A DNA stretch of 11,224 nucleotides from Clostridiales bacterium UBA1380 (lineage in GTDB: Bacteria; Bacillota; Clostridia; Oscillospirales; CAG-272). Made by a program: the position numbers and the translations under genes. Each line of letters starts with the position of its first letter. The first letter of the stretch is position 1. Of this stretch, positions 6,176 to 11,224 are shown piece after piece. Under the pieces are notes generated by a model. It saw nothing but the letters and a program-made list of their open reading frames with translations, ran no database searches and had not been told where the DNA came from. Where the stretch lies: NCBI GenBank assembly GCA_002305445.1, contig DBRA01000070.1:28097-39320 (forward strand), in the 5' to 3' direction.

Positions 6176-6871
6176 ATGGTTGAATCAAAGCGCGGGAAAA
6201 TTATTATACTCGCGGCTGTAATTATTATAATTATCGCCGCGTCAGTATTGCTGTGGAAATTTATCGGAGCACCGCTTATAGATTTCGTGTCGGAGCCGGA
6301 ACGCTTCAGAGAATGGATAGATAAAAACGGCGCGTGGAGCAGGATCGCCTTCATCGGGATGGTGCTCTTTCAGGTTGTCGTCGCCGTTATACCGGGCGAG
6401 CCGTTCGAGATCGCGGCCGGATATGCGTTCGGCGCAGCAGAGGGCACCTTGCTGTGCATGTTTGCGTCCGCGGCGGGCAGCGTGATCATTTACGAACTCG
6501 TCAGAATCTTCGGCATAAAGTTCGCAAAGCTGTTCTTTTCGGAGGAAAAACTGGCGTCGCTGCGGTTTCTCAAGATAAACCCGAAGCGGGCGTTTCTGTT
6601 TCTTATCATTTATATGATACCCGGCACTCCGAAGGACCTGCTCAATTACTATGCGGGGCTTACGGATATGAAGTTTGTTCCGTGGCTTTTTATATGTTCG
6701 CTCGGAAGGTTCCCGTCGATCGTAACATCCGTAATCGGCGGCAATGCGCTTGGGACAAGAGACTACTGGAAAGCCGCGATTGTGTTTATAATTGCGCTGC
6801 TGATTAGCGGAGCGGGACTTTTTATATATAACCGTATCTGCAATAAGCACAACAAGGCGGAAGAAAAATGA
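6176..6871 (+). CDS. TVP38/TMEM64 family (VTT domain) membrane protein
   Basis: The 231-residue integral membrane protein belongs to the DedA/VTT (SNARE-associated, PF09335) group. Hydrophobic segments lie near 8-28, 56-73, 88-108, 139-149, 168-190 and 199-217. The family signature is clear: a re-entrant IPGEPFEIAAGYAFG (72-86) and the later YMIPGTPKDLLNYYAGLTDM (146-165), with LGRFPS (176-181). Relatives are lipid scramblases or lipid-carrier transporters of the cytoplasmic membrane; the substrate here is unknown. ATG 6176 was chosen because it opens the hydrophobic N-terminus with a basic n-region (KRGK). The in-frame GTG at 6110 lies inside the upstream hairpin and adds 22 residues unlike the family. 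The Shine-Dalgarno motif is weak: GGAAG abuts the ATG and AAGGAAG lies 31 bases upstream. The gene ends at a terminator shared with spoIIR. Confidence 0.88.
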   Translation: MVESKRGKIIILAAVIIIIIAASVLLWKFIGAPLIDFVSEPERFREWIDKNGAWSRIAFIGMVLFQVVVAVIPGEPFEIAAGYAFGAAEGTLLCMFASAAGSVIIYELVRIFGIKFAKLFFSEEKLASLRFLKINPKRAFLFLIIYMIPGTPKDLLNYYAGLTDMKFVPWLFICSLGRFPSIVTSVIGGNALGTRDYWKAAIVFIIALLISGAGLFIYNRICNKHNKAEEK

Positions 6872-6894
6872 ATCGCGAGCGGCGCTCGCTGCTA

Positions 6895-6937
6895 TAAAAA
6901 AACCGGCGGAAGCATGAGAGCTTCAGCCGGTATTTTC
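6895..6937. terminator. Bidirectional terminator between the VTT gene and spoIIR
   Basis: ACCGGC/GCCGGT (6902-6907, 6926-6931) and GAAGC/GCTTC (6909-6913, 6920-6924) form a stem with one mismatch and a six-base loop. An A-run on the left supplies a strong U-run for minus-strand transcripts, and ATTTTC follows on the plus strand. A further small hairpin (GCGAGC/GCTCGC, 6875-6889) lies just after the VTT stop codon. Confidence 0.88.
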
Positions 6938-6967
6938 ATACGAAGCACTATTTATAAAATGTGCCGC

Positions 6968-7582
6968 TCATCTTGACGATGCGTTCTTTCGTCCGAGCAG
7001 CGATTCGATGAACTCGACGATGCGGAAGCGGATCTCATACTTCGGCGACTTCTCGGTGATCATCCTGTACTCCTCGGGCGTGAAGCCGGCGGCGACGAAG
7101 TCGTCCCGGCTGACCGATGCGGACAGGCACATCGGCGGGAACAGGACGCACCACCAGTTTTTACCCTCCCCGCCGCCGAGCGTGACGACGAGCGAGCGAT
7201 ACGTTCCGGCGGGCAGCGAGCAGCTGTCGTATACGCGCGTCGGATACGCTTCGCTGCATATCGCCGCCGTCGCGGTATAGTCGGCGCCTTCGGCCGCCAA
7301 TACCGCATTTGCTGCGGCGACGGCCTCGTCGATCGCAGCCGCAACCGCGCGCTCTGCCTCTTCGCGGCTCGTCGCTTCCGCCATCGCGGAGCGCAGGCAC
7401 CCGAGGACGGCGTCCCTGACCTTAAGCTTGACGCTCTGATCATAATCCGAATCGGACGCGGCCACGACATGCAGCCGCAGCACGTCGTCATAAACCCCGC
7501 CCTCTCCGCGCCACGGCAAAAACGAAAGCAGTATCGCAAGGACGGCGGCGGCGGGACACATAACTTTAAGAAACTTTATCAT
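6968..7582 (-). CDS. spoIIR: Stage II sporulation protein R
   Basis: The 204-residue protein has an N-terminal hydrophobic export segment (about 5-23) followed by the SpoIIR domain: LRLHVVAASDSDYDQSVKLK (35-54), the EAYPTRVYDSCSLPAGTYRS stretch (111-130), and KNWWCVLFPPMCL (141-153), the most diagnostic block of the family. In Bacillus SpoIIR is made in the forespore under sigma F, crosses into the intermembrane space and triggers SpoIIGA to process pro-sigma E in the mother cell, so its presence indicates an endospore former. The central segment 62-100 is Ala/Glu-rich and probably helical. I chose ATG 7582 because GGTGG lies five bases upstream; GTG 7591 would add three residues but overlaps that motif. 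A terminator upstream separates it from the amidase gene, so it needs its own promoter. Confidence 0.95.
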   Translation of the reverse strand: MIKFLKVMCPAAAVLAILLSFLPWRGEGGVYDDVLRLHVVAASDSDYDQSVKLKVRDAVLGCLRSAMAEATSREEAERAVAAAIDEAVAAANAVLAAEGADYTATAAICSEAYPTRVYDSCSLPAGTYRSLVVTLGGGEGKNWWCVLFPPMCLSASVSRDDFVAAGFTPEEYRMITEKSPKYEIRFRIVEFIESLLGRKNASSR

Positions 7583-7643
7583 ATCATCCACCGTAACTTT
7601 TTATGTAGCGATATATTTTTTACCACAAAGCGCGATATTATTC
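7582..7643 (-). promoter_or_regulatory. spoIIR start region with weak sigma-F-like promoter
   Basis: The ribosome binding site GGTGG (7588-7592) precedes ATG 7582. Further upstream, GAATA (7639-7643) and GGTAAAAAAT (7615-7624) resemble forespore sigma-F elements (GYATA and GGNNANANT), but the spacing is 14 bases and the final T is shifted by one. No good sigma-A boxes are present. This is a low-confidence call, consistent with spoIIR being a sigma-F target in Bacillus. Confidence 0.3.
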
Positions 7644-7649
7644 ATGCGG

Positions 7650-7682
7650 CGGCAAAAAAAGAAGGCGTACGCCTTCTTTTCG
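7650..7682 (-). terminator. Intrinsic terminator of the GHL10-amidase gene
   Basis: AAAAGAAGGCGTACGCCTTCTTTT (7657-7680) is a perfect palindrome giving a GAAGGC/GCCTTC stem with a GTAC tetraloop. On the minus strand it is followed by a run of T residues. It starts four bases after the stop codon of the gene at 7685. Confidence 0.9.
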
Positions 7683-7684
7683 CT

Positions 7685-10600
7685 TTATTTCTTAAAATTG
7701 TCCTGCGCTTTGAAGAACTCGAGCACGCCGTTTGTTACGCCGCGGGCGGCTCTTTCGATTCCGTCGCCGTGAACCATGACCTCATATTCCTCGACGCAGG
7801 TGATAAACCCGCATTCGACAAGCATATTCGGGAATCGCGGGTTGCGGCACATCGCGAGCCGCTGCGATACGATGCGGAATATCGGACGGTTGAGCGCCTT
7901 TGCGACCTCGTTCGATACGATCTCCGCCGCGAGCTTGCCCGTGCTCGACCACCAGAGTCCCGTGACGCCGTTGACGAGCGTGATATTCGACTGATACGCG
8001 AGCGCGTTCTGATGTACCGAAACGCACAGGTCGGGTTCTATCTTTCGCAGATACGCCATGCGTTCGTCAATCGTCACCCTCGAGTCGTCGGAGCGCGTCA
8101 GCAGAACCTCGGCTCCGAGCGCTTCAAGCTTTTCTTTCGCCTTAAGGACGATGGCGAGGTTTATCTCCGCCTCGTTCCACTCGGCGTCGGCCGACACAAG
8201 CGCGCCGGTAGATCCGTGCTCCGAGCCGCCGTGACCGGCGTCAAGGATGATCTTCCTTCCGGCAAGCGGCTTTTCTGCGTCGCCGGATGTGCCGAGAGGG
8301 CTGCGCAGTATCAGCACGACCTCGCCGCTGTCGTAGCGCACGTCGTAGCCGTAATAGTTCGCCGAGTTGCGCATCTTCAGCGTCACGCGGATGCAGTCCG
8401 GACGCGACGTCGCCACGTAGGACGAAATGCCGGAAAACATGAGGTTATCGGCGTATGCACACTCCGGAGCGGCCGCTGTTTCGACGTTAAACAGCGAGAA
8501 AACGAACATGTTGCCCGAAAGCGTGCCGTTTATGGGCACGTTCTGCGTCGATTTTATATGTACCTCGACCGTATCATCGAGCGGTACGACATATACGCCG
8601 CCGATTTTCGCGAGCGGCACGTCGTCCGAAATCTCCCTCGCGTCGGAGCAGGCGACATAGCCTCCCATTCTGAGCTTATAATAGCCGTTGCCCTGCCATA
8701 CGACGCGGTCGCGCATGCCGGGCACCTGTACAGAGTAGTCGTCGTAATACCAGCTGTCGGTCGCGACCTTCAGCTCCGCGTCGTCGTTTACGGTCTCGAT
8801 TATGATATATGCTCCGTCGCCGAGCACGCGGACTCTTGCGCCCGTCGTCGTCTCCGATGTCAGAGAGCAGGTGAAGACAAGTCTGCCGAGGTCTTTCGCT
8901 TTACCGGCCGAAGCTTTCGGCAGCTTTATCGAACCGGTGTACAGAGCCGTCAAATAGCCGGAATCGGTCTTAGAATACTTGTCCGAACCCGACTGCTTCA
9001 GCGTAACCGTCGTGTCGCCGAGCTTGACCTTGACAGTTGCGCCGGCGGGTGCGCGGCATGTGAGCGGGATAGACTCGCCGCCGGAGCGGATTATGTTGTA
9101 CGACGGCGTGCATGAGTACGGCTTCGCCGAGTCGGAATAGACGGGCTTGTCCGTCACGGTGGTCGTCGTGCCCTTCGTATAGCCGTAGACGACGTGCGTG
9201 TAGCTTTCGTCGCCGTTGACGAAGGTGAATGTGTTTTTGCCCTTCTGAAGCGGTACATACAGGTTGAAATAGCCGGATTTCGTGCGGCTGACCGTGTTTT
9301 TCATGCCGGAATCGTCGCCCGCGTACCAGTAGAGCGGCTTCGACGGATCGGTGCAGCCGACGATGAACGTGTTGTCGCCCTGCACGACCGCGCCGTAATA
9401 CGGCTCCGCGCACGCCACTTTTACGCCGTTTGAGACAGGCTCGGTATATTCGATCTTCTCGGCGAAGACCTCCGCGATTTCATCCGCGAGGCCGCACGTA
9501 TTCGCCTTAAGCGCGGCGTATCCGTACATCACGCTGCCGCGGTAGCAAAGTTCGCTGCGCGCGTACGTGACCTGCGCCGCCATCTCGCCCTCCGGGTTCT
9601 CCCAGTCGACGTATCTGTATGCGGCGTGGCTTATGTAGTATTTGATCTGGCGGCCGTCGAGTGTCTTTTTGCCTTCTATATTCTTGTTCCACCAGCGCGT
9701 CAGCTCGTCGAACGGGGCGACGGCGGTCGAGAAGCGCCAGTATATCTGCGGCGCCAGGTAGTCGACGTAACCGCCGTTTATCCATGCGAGCGAATCGGCG
9801 TATATGGCGGAATAGGACGACAGTCCGTTCGTCTTCGATCCGCCGTTTGAGCCGTCGTCGTTTTTCCATATGCCGAACGGCGCGACGCCGAACTCGCAGT
9901 CCTTATTGACAGACTTGATCGCGTTGTAGCAGTCGAGCATCATCTGGTTGATGTTGCCGCGGCGCCAGTCGTTCTTGTATCCGCCGTTGCCGTAGAGCTT
10001 ATACGACGCCGAATCGTTGAAGTCGACTATGGCTCCGTCCTTTGTCTGCGGGTACGGGTAGAAGTAGTCGTCGAAGACGATGCCGTCGACGTCGTAGTTC
10101 GCGGCGATCTCCTTCACGCCGTCTGCGACGAGCTTGCGCACGCCCGGATAACCGGCGTCGAAGTACAGCTTGCCGTCGGCATACGGAACCACCCACTCGG
10201 GATGCTGCCTCGCGGGCGAGGACTCGGGCAGGTCTTTCACGTTCTGGTTCGGCGAGTCGGCCGTGCCGGTCGTGACGCGGAGCGGATTGACCCACGCGTG
10301 GACCTCCATGCCGTTTTCGTGCGCGATCTCTATGAGATACGCGAGCGAGTCGAAGTCGCCGTCGGCCGCTTTGCCGCACGTGCCAGACACATAGCGGCTC
10401 GCGGGGAAGATTTTCGATTTATACAGCGCGTCGCAGGCCGGACGCACCTGGAAGAATATCGCGTTGAGGTTGGCTTTTTTAGCCGTCGCGACGATGTCGT
10501 CAAGCTCAGCCTTGAGCTGCTCCTGTTTAAGCCCGGGCTTAGACGGGTAGTTTATGTTTGTCACGGTGGCGATCCATATGCCGCGCATCTCGGGTTCGGG

Positions 10601-10816
10601 GTTCTGCACGGCGTCGACCGCATCCGCTTCAGATGATTTCACGGACGTGGTGACAGCCTGCAGGCGATATTCGGAATCGTTTCCGCCGCCTGTCGTATAT
10701 GTAAGCTCCGCACCCGGCAATGTGCTGCCGGCCATCGAGGAGAACAACATTATCAAAACGAGCATCAGCGCTGTCAGCGCCGTACCCGACATATATATCT
10801 TTGCAGGGCTGTGCAT
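7685..10816 (-). CDS. Secreted GHL10 glycoside hydrolase fused to N-acetylmuramoyl-L-alanine amidase (Amidase_3)
   Basis: The protein has 1043 residues with an N-terminal signal/anchor segment (12-30). Residues about 76-445 are a GHL10 (DUF187, YngK/DigH-like) TIM barrel: MRGIWIATVTN (77-87), FFQVRP (121-126), HAWVNPLR (173-180), DGIVFDDYFYPYP (244-256), GVAPFGIWKN (310-319) and VDYLAPQIYW (351-360). Residues about 465-660 hold Ig-like beta domains and about 660-840 beta-rich AMIN-like modules. Residues about 853-1038 are Amidase_3: ILDAGHGG with H862, E882 (NEAEINLA), SVHQNA with H935 and MLVECGF with E1001, so zinc ligands and catalytic Glu are all present. It should strip stem peptides from peptidoglycan and cleave the resulting bare glycan, or another glycan. 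GGAGGTG lies seven bases before ATG 10816. The gene is monocistronic. The opposite-strand frame 7469-9115 is a shadow. Confidence 0.93.
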   Translation of the reverse strand: MHSPAKIYMSGTALTALMLVLIMLFSSMAGSTLPGAELTYTTGGGNDSEYRLQAVTTSVKSSEADAVDAVQNPEPEMRGIWIATVTNINYPSKPGLKQEQLKAELDDIVATAKKANLNAIFFQVRPACDALYKSKIFPASRYVSGTCGKAADGDFDSLAYLIEIAHENGMEVHAWVNPLRVTTGTADSPNQNVKDLPESSPARQHPEWVVPYADGKLYFDAGYPGVRKLVADGVKEIAANYDVDGIVFDDYFYPYPQTKDGAIVDFNDSASYKLYGNGGYKNDWRRGNINQMMLDCYNAIKSVNKDCEFGVAPFGIWKNDDGSNGGSKTNGLSSYSAIYADSLAWINGGYVDYLAPQIYWRFSTAVAPFDELTRWWNKNIEGKKTLDGRQIKYYISHAAYRYVDWENPEGEMAAQVTYARSELCYRGSVMYGYAALKANTCGLADEIAEVFAEKIEYTEPVSNGVKVACAEPYYGAVVQGDNTFIVGCTDPSKPLYWYAGDDSGMKNTVSRTKSGYFNLYVPLQKGKNTFTFVNGDESYTHVVYGYTKGTTTTVTDKPVYSDSAKPYSCTPSYNIIRSGGESIPLTCRAPAGATVKVKLGDTTVTLKQSGSDKYSKTDSGYLTALYTGSIKLPKASAGKAKDLGRLVFTCSLTSETTTGARVRVLGDGAYIIIETVNDDAELKVATDSWYYDDYSVQVPGMRDRVVWQGNGYYKLRMGGYVACSDAREISDDVPLAKIGGVYVVPLDDTVEVHIKSTQNVPINGTLSGNMFVFSLFNVETAAAPECAYADNLMFSGISSYVATSRPDCIRVTLKMRNSANYYGYDVRYDSGEVVLILRSPLGTSGDAEKPLAGRKIILDAGHGGSEHGSTGALVSADAEWNEAEINLAIVLKAKEKLEALGAEVLLTRSDDSRVTIDERMAYLRKIEPDLCVSVHQNALAYQSNITLVNGVTGLWWSSTGKLAAEIVSNEVAKALNRPIFRIVSQRLAMCRNPRFPNMLVECGFITCVEEYEVMVHGDGIERAARGVTNGVLEFFKAQDNFKK

Positions 10817-11004
10817 CGGTACACCTCCGGTTTATTGGTTAACGCATCGCTTCTCCGGCGCCGGCCGGATGATCCGCCAGTCAATCTTACGCGCGCGCCG
10901 CCTGCCATATGTCCGCCATGATCCGTATATCTTCCGGCATGCGCGAATATTGGCTGAATTTGTTTTATTGTGGAAATTATATCATAATAAAACATCAAGC
11001 GCAA
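10817..11004 (-). promoter_or_regulatory. Promoter and long leader of the GHL10-amidase gene
   Basis: On the minus strand an extended -10, TGATATAAT, has its TATAAT at 10976-10981, with a weak -35 TTGCGC (10999-11004) 17 bases upstream. Transcription would begin near 10969, leaving a leader of about 150 bases. The leader ends in a strong ribosome binding site (10822-10830) and contains a GC-rich self-complementary patch around 10857-10866. I recognise no known riboswitch in it. The rest of the spacer up to 11092 shows no gene. Confidence 0.6.
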
Positions 11005-11092
11005 CTGTCAGATTTTTCCGGTAAAAACGCATTGTTTATATGTAATATCGTATAGACGCAGTTTTTCCGACTTTGTTCTGCCGGTGTGTGCG

Positions 11093-11129
11093 ACATATAA
11101 AAAAGTGCGCTCCCATAACGGAGCGCACT
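11093..11129 (-). terminator. Intrinsic terminator of the gene at the right edge
   Basis: AGTGCGCTCC (11104-11113) pairs perfectly with GGAGCGCACT (11120-11129) around a six-base loop. In the minus direction it is followed by TTTTTT. It lies 17 bases past the stop codon at 11147. Confidence 0.9.
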
Positions 11130-11146
11130 AATAAATGCGGGTATAC

Positions 11147-11224
11147 TTACTTTTTATAGCGCAGGATCGGGTTGCGTGCGGCGCGGACCTCGTCCGGGCG
11201 GCGTATCTGCGCGCGTACGGGCGC
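11147..11224 (-). CDS. C-terminal fragment of an unidentified gene, cut by window edge
   Basis: A minus-strand frame is open from the right edge to TAA at 11147-11149 and gives 25 residues. It is basic (QIRRPDEVRAARNPILRYKK at the end) and is followed at once by a strong terminator, which supports its being a real gene end. A second frame is also open to a TAG nearer the hairpin, but its composition is less protein-like. The fragment is too short for me to assign a family. Confidence 0.5.
   Translation of the reverse strand, partial: APVRAQIRRPDEVRAARNPILRYKK

Noticed and set aside
7469..9115. 548-codon plus-strand open frame
   Set aside because: It is antisense to spoIIR and to the amidase end of the GHL10-amidase gene. 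Its Arg/Val/His-rich composition is typical of a shadow of G+C-biased codons, and both opposite genes have intact catalytic or family motifs.

Overview
The window looks like a chromosomal segment of an endospore-forming, gut-type Clostridia bacterium (Bacillota). The coding DNA is moderately G+C-rich and the spacers are AT-rich, with recognisable sigma-A-type boxes and strong Shine-Dalgarno (SD) motifs. It carries a sporulation signalling gene (spoIIR) and a SleC-like spore-cortex gene cluster. I see no rRNA, tRNA, CRISPR array, transposase or phage gene. Species cannot be named from this sequence alone.

Layout, left to right. (1) 1-389, minus: truncated XRE/Cro-type regulator with an acidic poly-Asp tail running off the edge; it has a near-consensus sigma-A promoter. 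(2) 680-3087, plus: a three-gene cluster. It encodes a small beta-sandwich protein resembling the N-terminal domain of clostridial SleC, a SpoIID/SleC-like protein with three peptidoglycan-binding repeats, and a small protein with two such repeats. It ends at a strong bidirectional terminator. (3) 3131-3970, minus: endonuclease IV (nfo), with all nine metal ligands present. (4) 4269-6050, plus: secreted protein with SLH-like, ricin-type lectin and M23 metallopeptidase domains; its start codon is abnormal. (5) 6176-6871, plus: TVP38/TMEM64 (VTT) membrane protein. (6) 6968-7582, minus: spoIIR. (7) 7685-10816, minus: a 1043-residue secreted enzyme joining a GHL10 glycoside hydrolase to an Amidase_3 domain. 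(8) 11147-11224, minus: the last 25 codons of an unidentified gene, with its own terminator.

The common theme is the cell envelope and the spore: four or five genes encode peptidoglycan-binding or peptidoglycan-cleaving proteins, one encodes the forespore-to-mother-cell signal SpoIIR, and nfo fits DNA repair in spores. Most units are separated by terminators and appear to be transcribed independently, so this is a thematic neighbourhood, not one operon.

The points most worth a second look are: (a) the SpoIID/SleC-like protein has Lys where the catalytic Glu should be and a second altered motif, suggesting a pseudoenzyme; (b) the amidase plus GHL10 fusion couples two successive steps of peptidoglycan degradation; (c) the SLH-lectin-M23 gene appears to start at ACG, directly after an in-frame stop.
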